This document shows, in pieces, positions 1 through 12,572 of a stretch of 64,000 bases of DNA (the stretch's first letter is position 1; the number at the start of each line of letters is the position of its first letter). The stretch is from Orthonyx spaldingii (taxonomy: Eukaryota; Chordata; Aves; Passeriformes; Orthonychidae): assembly GCA_013397795.1 (NCBI GenBank), contig VZTJ01005670.1, positions 998,229-1,062,228 on the forward strand, given 5' to 3'. The notes below the pieces were generated by a model, which saw nothing but the letters and a program-made list of their open reading frames with translations, was not told where the DNA came from and did no database searches. The position numbers were made by a program, and so were the translations under genes.

Positions 1-3000
1 TCTATTAAGGATATCTAGAGTAGTGAATATAACTACTACATGTCCATTTATTTGTTTGCACGTGTCATTTCAGGAAGAGACGTTTTATGATGCAAAGAGA
101 AAAAGTAAACAGAAAAGATATAATGGCAGAAGATACCACGGTCTTTGAGGGTAAGTGATTGTAACGTTCTCTTTGGCAAGAATATTTGTGACAATTTAAT
201 GAACATTAGAAAAGCTTTGTATAGTATGGATATATTCATGTGCCATCCGGGTGAAATGTTTTGCTTTATTAAAATAGGCTTATCTGCATTACTCAATATT
301 TTCAGAAGTGCTGAACGTCTTTACAAGGCTATATAAATGCACTTTACATATTTTCAAGATAGTCTTCCTTTATAGGTTTGAGCAGTATAATAATGTATGT
401 GAATATTTGCCATTAAATTGATGAGATTGTATTTATCAGTGACATTAATAAACCTTTTGCATATTCCGCAATGAAAAACTTGAGGTGAGCACTAATGTAA
501 TGCAACACCTTTAAGAACAAGCTTTATGCAGCCATTTTAATTTCTCTCACCTCCCAGCGTGCAGATGGAAAATGCAGTGAGGCTCATTCCCCGCTGTATA
601 CTTTTCACATGTGTTCAGCTAATTAAAGAATAAGTAGGGTAACACATTTCCTCCCACAACACTTACTGTGTTGTTCATTCACAGCCCTTTTCTTTAATGT
701 GATTACAATATCCTTGTTCAGCTTTCAGCTAGCTGAACAAAGGCAAGGAGCTAGCAGAGCTCATTTTTAGCACTCCTGTTCTTCACCTTGGTTATTTAGA
801 TTTTTTTTTTTTTTTTCAAATGAAGGACTGTATCTTATTTGTATGTAGACCCATGTAGACCCAGAGTAACGTCACTGTTAACTGAGACCACAGACATGTT
901 TTGGAAGCATCTGATCTCTGCTGCTTCCTGATTTGGGGCAACCTGCTGGGAGTCTGGATTTATATCTGTGAATCAGTGCTACTTTGATGACAATGTCTGG
1001 CAACTGTTCCCTAGCATTAGGTTAAACCTCAGTGGTACTGTAAGTGAAAAAATGGAGTTGAACTGGACAGTTACATATGTATATATCTCCAATGAAAAAA
1101 CTGTAACAGGAAAAAAATTACCAGGAAGACATTTGTCATCTGTTGTCTCACTGTTTATTAACTATAAATTACAGATGGCACTTTGAACATTTGGGATGCT
1201 GAAGAAGAATAGTTATCTTTGGCAAAAAGGTTCCACAATAATAATAGAGTCAATTAGCTAGCAACATTCATTAATGAAGCGGAAAACTGACATGCCAAAA
1301 ATACTGTGCAAGGCAGAGTGTCATAGCAAAGTGAGTGCCTTTTGAAAAGCTGGGAATTCTGATGTTAATCAGATGTATCAAATGTTTATGTAAACAGGCA
1401 GACACTTGAGATACATTTTGAATGCAGGAAGTAAAATTTGCTTGAAGAGTGTTTATAGAAAACCTTGAAAGACAAAAGTTTGGAATTACATTAAAAACAG
1501 AGGGCCCAAATCTTGTTAAAAATAGCTTTGTTAGACATAATGAAGTTACAGTGATTTAAACAAGTATTCACAAAAGAAATCTATAGCCTGTGATACTGGG
1601 TGTTATGTTGTATTTTCCAGAGAACAAGACCCTGAACCAGTGAAACCTTTCCTACTGAATTCTAACACATAAGCATGTAGGAAGCCCATATGGTGCTATT
1701 TAAGGGAAAGTAGATAGTAGAAACAAAGCTTTAAGCCAGGCCCTTTTGCAAAGTTCGTAGATCCAATCAGAACGCCCAACAGACTGATTCTAGCCTCCAT
1801 CTTTCCCAGTTGATACCACAGCAATATAACCTACAGAGGCCCACAGAACATTCAGGGTCATTGTCCAACACAGTATGACAGGCTGTGGAACACTTCCCAA
1901 GGCCTACCAAATACTTAAGACGTTAAAAATCTCAAAGGTCACAATTTCAGTGTGCCACAGGGAGGCAATGAGTATCTCCAATGCCCTTATAAAAACAGGG
2001 CACTAAATAACACTGAACTAACATTCCCAAGTCATCCTAATAAGCAAACCACACACAGGTTCCAGGGCGGGGGAAAAAGCCCCTGCAGATCTGAACCAAG
2101 AAACAACTCCTAACAGTTCATCTGACCATTTGTAAGGATGGGAAGGTAACAGAAATAGTCATCTTCACTGGGGTTCACTCTAGCAATGGGATGCTGCCAA
2201 CAAAACAAAATGAAAGTAGATAAAAAGAAGGTGGGGGAATGGGCTGAGGCTTGCAGGCTTGCTGCTTATCGCTGTATGCTGACAGTGGCTACAGGACAAC
2301 CCGCAGGGTTCACTTAACCATGTGTCATTAGGGTTTCTGGTGTTAACTGAAGATTAAGCCCACTGCAAGAGTGGCTTTGTTCAAAGTGTGACAGCAATCA
2401 CCAGTTCAGTATTTATGCTGTGAGGCAAAGGCCGTGTTTCATTACTCTGGGTCTACTTGGTGGTTTCCGTGCTATCCTTGCTTGTCAGTGTGTGTATTCA
2501 CTGGAAGTTATTAGGGCTTTATCAAGAAATAAAAAACTCTTCCAGCTGTTAAATTCTTTTTCACAACGAACGAATAATTTAAAATTTCAAAATACTTCGA
2601 TTTATTCAGAAACTGCAGTTGCCCATATGAGGTAATTTTGCAGTTAATGTACAAATCCACAATTTTTTGATATTTCATTTTAGGAAATCAAATCTATTTT
2701 GTTTCTAAAGAAATTAAGAGCATCAAGAATTTAGATTTAAGCCCACTGTATAATACATTGCATTTGGTTCACTGGTAAAAACCTTCTCAGTATTTGAATT
2801 CTCTAGTCTTAAAAATGAAACATTTTACATTTTCTCCATTTATTTAGCATCAGCTAAGATTCACAGATTTGTTATCCATGTACTTACCATATGTATTTCT
2901 GAAAACTGTGTAAGCAGTTTTGATAAATCAGAGCCAAAGCCCTATTAGCTGCCATTAAACTAGCTTATCCAAACATTCGTCGCCTTTCTACGTATATGGC

Positions 3001-5321
3001 TGGAGAGGAAAGGATTAGCCTGGAAAAATGACTGTCATACAGGAATAGGACTTGCACATATCACTGGAAATCTGCTTATTAAAATGTTCATGCCAACATT
3101 TCACTTGTAGTTAAACCACAGAACACTGCTTTTAAACTCAGAGAAAAGAGAAATGAGCGTTTCCAATAGAGCAAGACTGTGCTTGACCTAGAAGGGTGGT
3201 GAATCCATCAACTCTCTCAGAGGTGAAAATACTCCATGTTTTGCCCAATTGAATCTTAGCAGCCCCAGATCAAGACAGCACTTTAAGAACAAACTTCTCT
3301 GTTTTCTGAAAAGTGCTTAGGTGTCTGTTCATTTCACTGACTTTACACAAAAGTAGGTAAGATCTCTTAAGTTGGCAAATGTAAGCTAGGACACATACAT
3401 TGGGGAACATACATTTTGTAGGATAACTGTGATCCTGAAAACTCTCTTAGTCCAGAAAGAATGTTATTTATTGAAAATGAATTACCTAACATGTAGCAAA
3501 CCAAGGTTTGATCTGATAGTTATTTCACATGGTCCAGTTCTCATGCAAGCCCAAGAGAATTCTGCTTGCATTAAGGTGGAAAGTCAGCAAATGTTTCACG
3601 TTGCCTTTTTTTTTTTCCCTGACTCTTGCTAAATGAAAGATTTTAAAATTTTATTACCTCAGTGTCTTGGCAATTTCAAAGTGTACAGTTGTCTTACCAT
3701 GACATTGTAAATATATCACTCATAAATTAATTTTAAAATTATTTATTTTTGGCTTTTTGTTTACTGACTTCCTTGTCTTATGTAGCTGCAGCTGTTGTCT
3801 TAGCATTTCAGTGTACATGGGAAAACAACATACTGAATGAGCTGATGGAAAATTCCAAACAGAGTAATTTAGAGTCGTATTCATTAGGCCTATTTAGGCA
3901 GCTGAAATTATACAGCCCCGATGTCACACCAATGTCTGTCATCTACATCAAACAAATATGTGAGACAGTAGTTTTTTTCCAAGAACATTTGATTGTGTTA
4001 ATCTACTCAGCACAGTCATACAAAATCATGACTTGCCTACTAAAGTTCTTATTAGCTCAGACTAATTACTGTCAAAGGAGATCATGCATTTCCTGGATGC
4101 ATTGCCAAGCAAAGTTAAAAGAAGGACACATGAAATGCAGTGCATGGATGGATCTGTGTGTCTATCACAAGATAAAAATGTAAATCTGTCAAGTTACCAA
4201 CTTAAAAAAATAATAGCAACTTAAATAGTTTCTGGCTTGAACCTCAGCAATGGATTATAAAAGATATTAAAACATAATTTATTCACCCATAGTCTATTTT
4301 GGTTTTACAGTATCTGCTAACTTTGCTTCCTGGAAGAGGGAAAGAAAAAAAATCACAATGAAAATCCAGAACAGGTCCTACTGATGCTTATGTTTGTAAG
4401 AAACATTATATAATTAAATTCTTCACCTCTGTTTGTTATTAGAACAGCATCTTTAGTGGCTACCTGTTAATTACTGGCCATTGTACAAGGCTTCCTTTAT
4501 TGACTACGTTCAGTCTTCACCTAAAGTGTCCTAACTTGTGCTGTATATTGTCTGTGGTGACATAAGAACAATGCATATTCTTCTAGGGTGATAAAGATTT
4601 TAATTTTTTCCTAATATGCTTTTCTTACTATGTTCTGACATTTTCTCTAATTCTGCAGTTTGAATATTTATAGCAGATGCTTGTTCTAAAGCACTGTTTT
4701 CACCTAGGAATCCCTTTTCTAAACTGACATCATGTCACACTGATTTGACAAATTCTGTACCTAACCTCATGGGCATAATTTCAGTTCCTCCTCTAAGGAG
4801 AGGGGAGGTAACACTGCATTTACAACCCTGTGTCTGGGAGCAGAATTAGCTGCAACGTGTTTTTGTGAAATTTACTGAATAGAAGGGGTTAATGGAGATC
4901 CCTCCCCGTGTCCTCTTGACGCAGCTGGCAACTTTTGTAGGTCTCCAGGCAAGTGTTCAAGAGTCTGTACTAGTAATTGCAGATTGGGAACAGGTATTTA
5001 TGACTCAACTCCTTAATTTTCACATGTGACCCCATTGTGGCTCCCTCCTCTGTAAGGACAGCACATCCAGTTTCTCAGGGGCTTCTGGGGAAAGTCTACC
5101 CAGGAACTGTAGCCCAAGAGGTTTATCATCATTTCTGGATTCAAAATGCCTCCTTGGGGCTACCAGGGCAAATAGAAATGAGGTGAGAAGTCTACACAGA
5201 TGTTCTTATCCATTGAAAAAGCTCATTCTGGCTGAAGTGGCAAGTAAGCAGCAGTGGTCCCTAGCAGCTGCCAGGAGCTGAAAAGGCACAGAAGAAAAGG
5301 CGCAGTTATCCCGGGACTGAC
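1..5321 (-). other. NTNG1: NTNG1 intron after LE2 (partial)
   Basis: This is AT-rich intronic sequence following the LE2 donor. The LE3 exon expected next is not here: I looked for its Cys-rich coding signature on the minus strand and did not find it, so it must lie below position 1. The stretch holds a run of 16 T at 801-816 and scattered AT-rich sequence. A 144-codon plus-strand open frame at 3749-4183 has no recognisable protein. A plus-strand segment at 74-150 has an AG before it and a perfect gtaagt after it, which is noted as a possible cryptic exon. Confidence 0.85.
801..816. repeat. Poly-T run (16)
   Basis: Sixteen consecutive T on the plus strand. Confidence 0.95.
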
Positions 5322-5489
5322 CTATGCACACATTTTCATCGTCCAGCTCTGCAGAAGCATTTCTGAAGTAGCCCAGCCTGCATAACTCGCAGTGCTGACC
5401 TCTAGTGTTGTGCTTACAGCTCACGCAAATGACCGTATTGAGCAGCTCGATGTAACTGCACCGGTTGGAGTGCCCGAAGCATTCACAGT
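5322..5489 (-). CDS. NTNG1: NTNG1 LE2 (laminin EGF-like 2) exon, likely exon 8
   Basis: This 168-nt exon in phase 1-1 encodes two bases of a shared codon, then 55 residues from CECFGHSNRC to DDENVCI, then one base (G) of the Glu codon that opens the LE3 exon in mammals. The eight-cysteine laminin EGF-like pattern is complete across the exon junctions. CKHNTRGQHCELCRLGYFRN is the conserved core, followed by an NAS sequon. The protein is nearly identical to mammalian netrin-G1 (AELDD here against AQLDD). The acceptor is ctgttcttccttgaaag and the donor is CATAG|gtcagt, a weak site. In mammals this module is present only in the longer isoforms. Its frame-neutral length and weak donor fit that. 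Confidence 0.96.
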
Positions 5490-8400
5490 CTTTCAAGGAA
5501 GAACAGAAATGTATACAAAAATGTATACAGCAGCAGAGTAATAGCACATTACATGCTTAGTAAAAATGAACCATGAGCAGAAGTATGAATGAATGGCACA
5601 TACATGTTAATCAATGTAACATGGACAGCAGCAGATGTTTATCTGCAATGGAAGTGGAGTTGGTTTCAGGCAGGTTAGCGTGACCCGACAACCATGGCAT
5701 GACGTCGGAGGTTGGCTGTTGTTGGCAGACCTGATGGAACTGAAGCATTTGCAGTTGTAAACCTTTCAGGGTTACTGGAGGCTCAGTTTCCGCTGAGAGA
5801 AATGCACATATTTTTTGCCCATTTGAGATGAATATAAATCAAGACCCAGAAAAACCTTCCTCATATTAAAAATGTTAAATTCAGTGGGCAAAATTGTCAA
5901 ACTTCATTATGCTTAAATCCACAACCGTAAGTAAAGTAGAAGCTTTTTTTTTTCTGACAGAAACGGTGAGTATTCAAAAATGCTACTGAACTTGGGGTGT
6001 TATAACTGGTAGGCACCTTGAGAACCAGACTGTTTTATTTCAAGGCCAAACAAATCTCTAGTTTGACAATTTTGGCCAACACCTCCTAAAATGATTAACA
6101 GTGAAGAAAAGGAAAGAAGACAGTTATTGGAAAACTACATCCACTGTACTTTTGAGGTAAGCATTAACTGATTTTTGTATTCTGAGATGAAAAACAATTG
6201 GGCCAGAAAAGATTATGAAAATTCTGAAATGTGTACTGACTAGAAAGCACGCTTACTGCAGCCATCTGAAATGAAGCTGGCATGACAGCCACTTTAAACA
6301 AAACCCCTTAATGAAATATAGAATACTAGTGCCTTTTAGGCTTTAATCACAAGCAATGCTGGGCTTTATGCAGAGTGAAGGAGAAATTAGAAATGTATCA
6401 ATAACATTACAGAGGACACAGCTCTGCTTTGTGTAGAACACTTGTGTAAGCCTGATCACTCAACTCTTGGGATTATGAGCCCAGAATGAACGCAGGAAAG
6501 GTTACTAGGATAATCACAGAAGTTGAGTCTATTTAAAAAGTGAAGACTAGGAAAATTTGGCTTGTTTTGTCTAGGAAACTGATAGAAGATATCACCGGGC
6601 TATAAATACATCAGGGGGATAAACCTCCTGCCATCCTAAGCGACAACAGTGGCAAAGGAACAAGTGGGTGTTAACTGGCTACTGAGAAATTTCAGCTGGA
6701 AATTAGGAGATGGTATCTAGCCATCAGGGCACTGAGGTTCTTGAACACTTTTCATTTGAACATTTCCACACTGATGCTTTACAGATGTAGTTTATTAACC
6801 GGTGGAATAAATTACAGTATGTTTCCTGCAATAGTGGAGCACTGGATGCAGTGACTTGGAAGGGTTTTGAGGTCTTCAAGTTAACTTATCTAGTAATTAA
6901 AGCTGTAACAGAGGGTGTGAAATGTTTCCATACATGACAAAGGCCAAATCCCCTGTGCTGCCTTTCCTCTGGTATGCTGCTGATTATGCTGGCGCGTGTG
7001 ATCATCCCACTGATGGTGGAGTAGGGCATCACATACAGTATTTGTGCCTGTCTGTATTTTTGTAAAGAAACAACAGTCCCGATACATGTTTCTGAGCATG
7101 CTCTGCACTCCTAATACATGGAGATTTCTTTGGCTTTTGTCTGATGTACTGGACCGTAAATAGATTGCACCATAAATAGATTACATTTTTTCTTAGACAC
7201 TTAGTACAACATATGTTTCAATCTTGAGAGCTGCCTTTGTGCTGCCAGAAAACATTAATCCGTTTTACATATATGCATTTAGTTAACAGATATTTCTGGT
7301 TCTCTTTAATGTTATTCTGCTAAACCAGTGTTTTGTGGTTTATGCTAATCTGATAATTTTGATGCCAGTAACTGCTGGAATACAGGAAAACATTTGGTGT
7401 ATCAGTCTCAGTATGTTACCACTTGACACAATTGAGTAGGGAGGAAAAAAATGTTAATGTTTGTTGTCTTTTGCAGCTGGTCAGTCTGATTCAGCATCTC
7501 AGCCAGCCACCCTGCAGCATTTCCCCCCAGGTATATCCATCTTGCTCAAGTGAAAACTGCCTGTGTGAAGCAGACAAGATATCTAAAAGTGGAAACTAGC
7601 ACTAGCAAGCAGCAGTTGTGGAAAACTGTTGTGATTGTGTTTATGTGTTTGATTTTAAAGTAAGAAAGATTAAGCAGTGATAGGAAATCTGATCTTTCTG
7701 AATCTTTGATTCTGAAGCAAGGCTGTCTTAAGTCTTTCTCTCTAATAAGGGACCTGTCTTCTGCTACCAACAGAGAATTTGTTTTGGTGAGATAATACTG
7801 TATTGTTATGTTGGTCAGACTTGTTGCTAAACATTTTCGTACTCCAGGTGAATTTAGAGGAAATAATTTGCCTATATACTATAAAGAAAAGCTGACTATG
7901 TTACATTATCTTTTGTATTTAAGGCATCAGAAAGAAATTGAGAATGTTCTGTGAATGAATGACTGCACTGCTTCCACTCTGAAATTGCAATATGACCTTC
8001 AATAATATTACTACTACTACACATAATTAGCCATTAATAATGCACAAGAAACAAAGCTGCACATTAAGCAATTCACTCTGCAACAAGGTTTGCTCCAAGT
8101 TATGATTTGGAGTGAAGAAACAGCTAATAATTATGAAGCACTTGGATGTACACACATGCTCCTAAACTTATGCAGAAGGACTGCCCAAGTTCAGACGTGG
8201 GTCATCAATATGAAAGGTAAACAATGAGACCAATGAGTTCTTAAACTTGGTAGCATTTCTATGGGTATTGCTCTTTTGTAACAATTGTGCTGTGTGAAAC
8301 AAAGTCTTTGTCTCAGAGTTAACTAATGCTAAGGTACAGGCATGCTCTAGGAGTCCTGATCAGACTAGTAAATGCTACATGGTGTAGAAAAAACCACAGC

Positions 8401-10537
8401 GCAAAAACAGTCTAACATCTGATCAAACATTAGCAATGGCAAAAGGAAAAAAAAGAAATGGCAGGTAATGATTAAAACAATTTTGTGATAATATTTGCTC
8501 CCCCCCTGCCTCCCCACCATAGTGCTAGTGCAATAATTTGTTGCTGTTGGCCTGGTCAGTGAATCATTTTTATATCCCTCTGTGCTTATACAAATAAGCT
8601 ATGTAAAAAGTGCACCTATGATCAAAATGGAATTAGTTTCTCTACTGGCTACATGAGGTGCTACCCTAGGTCACACAAACATAGCACATAGAATTGCATT
8701 CAGCACCGTGCCAGCTGGGAAGCTGTCAGTGCTGTGTGGCCCTCCTAGCTTATCAAGTGGTTCTCCTTAAGCAGAAAGTAGTCTGCTTGTTAGACCTGTC
8801 AGAAGCACAGCTTAGGTCTTTGGGCACACAGCTCTGGCGAGCAGCCTAAGCACTTTCACGCACTGGCAAAGTCATGCAATCACTGAAAGAGGTGGGGGAA
8901 AAGTATCAAAATCAGGCTGCAAATGGTTTACCAACCATTGTGAAATGACACGAGCTTCTCACAGTGTTAGAAAATGCTGCTTTCAGTTCTGAGTACCACA
9001 TGTCAGAAAAGACACAGATAAGGTGAATAACAGTAAGGAGAAAATGGTTCAGAACCTAAAATCTCATAGGAGAGGTAATGATAGCTAGATAGGTTTAATG
9101 TGAAGGAAAAAGCGATTGCCATGTTAGATGTGATCATTGTTTTTGGATGATTGAGGAACTGTCAAATCCCTTGCAAACTCACAGAAGCATTGACTCTCTG
9201 AGCCTCCCTGCCCATTTTCCAATGCAATGATTTTACAGAAACAATCGATCCTATTGCAGAAAGCATCATAAAATTATCACCACTGAAGGAGGCTCATGAA
9301 GAGGTTGATAATCTAATTGTTTTGTTTCCATAACTTGAACACTCTCCCCCCATTCTAATGCTATGCATTTATATCTTTGAAATGAGATACTATAATTGTG
9401 GGGATGGGGTTCAGCTGAAGCTTCAGCTGCAACCATTAAAACATGAAATGTCATCACATGAAACAATGGTAAACACACATGGAAGGGCAGCATCATTTCT
9501 AAACTAAGACAGGTTGCATGAGACAGCTATCAGTGTCACTTTAAATTAAAAGCACAAAGCATATTTCAAGAAAACTGCATTCATAAATCATTAAATTATT
9601 TTTTCTTTTTCATTTTCCAGTCACTCCGTGTTCCTCCTCCATACACTAAGGCAAACAAAGGAGATTTCATTGTAACCTTAGAAATTACCTTCTTCATAAC
9701 AAACAGTATGGCTCATTTCCATGATCTCATCAAATGGGTCAAACTAAGTTCAAACATTCCTTAATAACCCTTTTCCTTGTTAATATGTATTTCATGAATA
9801 ATGAGATATTCACAATAGCTACAGAAAGACAAAACATCTTCATACATACTCTTTACAGATAAATTGATGAGGAAAAACAATGAAAGATCTCAGGGTTCAG
9901 ACTGTGAATGACAGATATGCAAATGAAACAGGTTGCCTGTAAGTCAGAGAGAATATTGGCATCCTTTATTATGTCCATATAATTCCATTATTTTGATAAA
10001 ACACTGGAACATCAGTTCAAAATGTAATGCCTGCACTCTGAATTTGCACACTTACAATAAAATGAAGACAAAAGGCACACTTACAATGCACTAAAAGACA
10101 TAACAATGCATTACATTCCATGGCATTTACAGATACTTCTTGAGGACATGGACAATTGATGTTTTATGGATTGTTTGCCCTCAACTAATCTGCTTATGTT
10201 TCCTCTTTTACAATTTATGCATATCACTGAGGAAAACACGACTCTAGTAAACGTTTGCTTTCTAGGCAAGGATCTGAATAGTCATATTCATACATTAAAC
10301 TCCTTTAAAAATAAATGCCATGTCACTTTATTTGCCACCAAAAACTGTCTAAGAAGCATATTTATTTTTCCTTGTATGGCTTATGTTTATGCGACTTAAT
10401 GCCTCTGTTGTATTCAATGAAGATGCCTCACCAGTAAACTAATGGGTACACTTCACAGATATTCCAGATTCATACAGTGCAATGTTTCTACAACACAGAG
10501 CACTATGGGATCACTGTATGAATCCTAGAATTCCTAC
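5490..10537 (-). other. NTNG1: NTNG1 intron between 60-nt exon and LE2
   Basis: This 5,048-nt intron has a consensus-class GT/AG pair (gtagga, gaaag). The acceptor tract carries two copies of a GTATACATTT unit 12 nt apart, at 5507-5528. A perfect 18-bp palindrome containing two CAGCTG boxes lies at 9412-9429. No coding potential or mobile element was recognised. Short open frames here are unremarkable. Confidence 0.85.
9412..9429. repeat. Perfect 18-bp palindrome with two CAGCTG boxes
   Basis: cagctgaag is followed by its reverse complement. A CAGCTG E-box sits at each end around a central AAGCTT. Confidence 0.93.
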
Positions 10538-10597
10538 CTCTCTTGTGGTTTGCAACTTGAACAGAAGAAACAGTTGACATAGCTAATTTGGGAGCAA
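10538..10597 (-). CDS. NTNG1: NTNG1 60-nt alternative variable-region exon, likely exon 7
   Basis: This 60-nt exon in phase 1-1 completes the Val codon left by the 66-nt exon (G|TT), encodes APKLAMSTVSSVQVANHKR, and ends with G. Joined to the LE2 exon, the G makes Asp before CECFGH. Joined to the C-terminal exon it would make Ala-Asn-Val-Cys, as in the human isoform I recall (VAPKLALSTVSSVQVANHKRA). It is rich in Ser, Thr, Val and Ala and lacks cysteine, so it acts as linker, plausibly O-glycosylated. The acceptor is ttattacctgtccag and the donor is AGAG|gtagga, the same non-consensus donor core as the 66-nt exon. Only 1.9 kb separates the two, so they may be spliced together. Confidence 0.95.
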
Positions 10598-12506
10598 CTG
10601 GACAGGTAATAAAATGAACAGCAAATTAGAAAGGTATCATATAGGAACAAATCAGAATGTTAAACATCTTTAACTTTTAAATTTAACAATGGTTATTTTT
10701 TTGTATGGAAAAGGTGAAAGTTACAGAAAATGAATTATACACGATCAATCATTGAATCATTTGAGCTGTAATATCCAAGATCAAGACAGGGAATATAATA
10801 GGCATCCACGCACTTTGGCAGTTTTGTATTAGAGTTTATTTGGTGGTTTCTCCCAATCCATGACAAATGACTATATGGTAACCAGAGTGGTCCGAAAAGG
10901 GTTTCATTGAATTTGAATGCATATTTATTCTGGCCAAATAGTATAAAACTAAACCCCATGATAAAATAATTAGATATAGGCAGATTTCTGTAATTATTCT
11001 TTTCATACACTCTCCTTAACTGAAATATTTAATCTACACTATATGTTAAATACTACAACAATATGCTGCAAACACACAAAAGCTGAATAGAAATGCTTTG
11101 AAGTTTTTGTGTTTTGTGCTCCTACCAAAACATCAAAACTAAATTTACTTAAACTCTTACTTTTGGGGAAGAAACACTGAATAATTCTGTGCTGTTCAAG
11201 ACACATTTTGCAATGAAGTTAGGTCTTAGATCACACATAGTATAATTAAGCAATGAAATCCATTAGAAATGCTAAGTACAATTTAATTGGGAATGTTTTG
11301 ATTTAAAATTCCTCTGAATAACGTAGGCTAATCCTTACAGAGAGCATAGAAAAAGAGATCAATCTGGGTGGGCTTTTTTTTTGTTTGTTTGTTTAAAAAA
11401 CACATGCAAAAACTTGGAAAATACAACACGAGCTAAATAAAATTATTGGAATGCTAGGCATTACTTTATCAGGGATAGTTAGTTTTAAATACATGTGAAT
11501 AATCCAAATTGAAGGACATTGCTAATCCTTACAGACAGCACAGATCAATTAGGATTTTCTCCTGTTGGGCACATAGAAACTTGCACATATAACATGGTAG
11601 ATTTCACATGCACATGCATATGTTTGATTTGGTGATTGTGATCCATAGATTTAATTACAGCCCTTCCAGTGCAATTCCCAACAGATTCCCAACACATCTT
11701 GTTAGGTTTAGTGGCTATTTTCTAGATTGCCTTTTCATTAATTTTATTCTCCACCTCTATGTGTTATAGCATAGAAAGGGCACCCTTTGAACATGAAAGC
11801 AAGACACAGGCCAGATTTCTGCAGGGATTTTTGGGGAAGGAAAGGGCAGTAAATAAGAAGAACAAAAAGACATTATTTTTATAATGAGCAATCACATTGA
11901 AATGTGAAGTATAGCTGAATACTTCTTCAAATAACAAAGAATCTTATTTCTATTAGTCACCTTAAAAAGTAATTTGTTTCTTTCAGTGCTAGTCATCATG
12001 CCACAGTCTGAGTAATTTTTTGTGTAGCACTCAAATTGTAGAAAACCACGGGTCTATCCTGCAGAGAACTTGCTTGTACTTTGGAAGGCATGAAAGCTGA
12101 GAAGGCTTCTCAGCTCACTTGGGAAAGCGAAGTGAAAACAAGACATTAAAAATGGGTTTGATGTAGACAATGACAACCTTTGTTCACTTAAAAATCTCAA
12201 AACTTATTCAAAATATAGATTGTGCTATCTAACCAAGTTCAAAATTATCTTGGGCTTTCTGTGTATCACAAACTTTAATCTGTGTGTCTACTATTCCCAT
12301 ATTTGCAGTAATGTTCACAATCTGAGTGTTGGAAGACTCCTTTTTCAGGTAAGGTTTGTTTTATAGTTATTTTCTCACAGGACAGCATTCCTTAGCACCA
12401 GAGAAAAATGAGTTGGATTATCATTGCTGCTACTTTTGCCACCACGTGGGACTTGTTGAGAGCAATTTCAGACCTTTAGACCACTAGGAATTTTACAGCA
12501 TCCTAC
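10598..12506 (-). other. NTNG1: NTNG1 intron between 66-nt and 60-nt exons
   Basis: This is the shortest intron in the window, at 1,909 nt, bounded by gtagga and a cctgtccag acceptor. It is AT-rich. A loosely repeated segment containing aatccttacagagagcatag (about 11330) and a similar one near 11523 suggests an old imperfect local duplication, too diverged to call. No gene was seen. Confidence 0.85.
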
Positions 12507-12572
12507 CTTGGTTTGGTTTAGAAACCTCAAGGGAAGAAATATTCGGCCATATCCTATCAAACTTTGGAGGAT
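12507..12572 (-). CDS. NTNG1: NTNG1 66-nt alternative variable-region exon, likely exon 6
   Basis: This 66-nt exon in phase 1-1 contributes two bases of a shared codon (AAT, Asn, when joined to the microexon), then PPKFDRIWPNISSLEVSKPN and Q, then one base of a Val codon. It corresponds to the PPKFNRIWPNISSLEV segment I recall from a longer human NTNG1 isoform. It encodes no cysteine and has one N-glycosylation sequon (NIS), so it extends the linker between LE modules rather than forming a module. The acceptor is gatgcatgcag with a short pyrimidine stretch further upstream. The donor is CAAG|gtagga, weaker than consensus. Both fit a cassette exon. The length keeps the frame whether it is included or skipped. 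Confidence 0.95.

Noticed and set aside
3749..4183. 144-codon plus-strand open frame
   Set aside because: No homology recognised, and a chance frame is the simplest explanation.
1..5321. Search for the LE3 exon (ECYCNPLG... type)
   Set aside because: No matching cysteine-rich minus-strand segment was found. The exon must lie outside the window.
11290..11560. Two similar segments around aatccttacagagagcatag
   Set aside because: Similarity is limited to about 20 bases with gaps and is too weak to call a duplication by eye.
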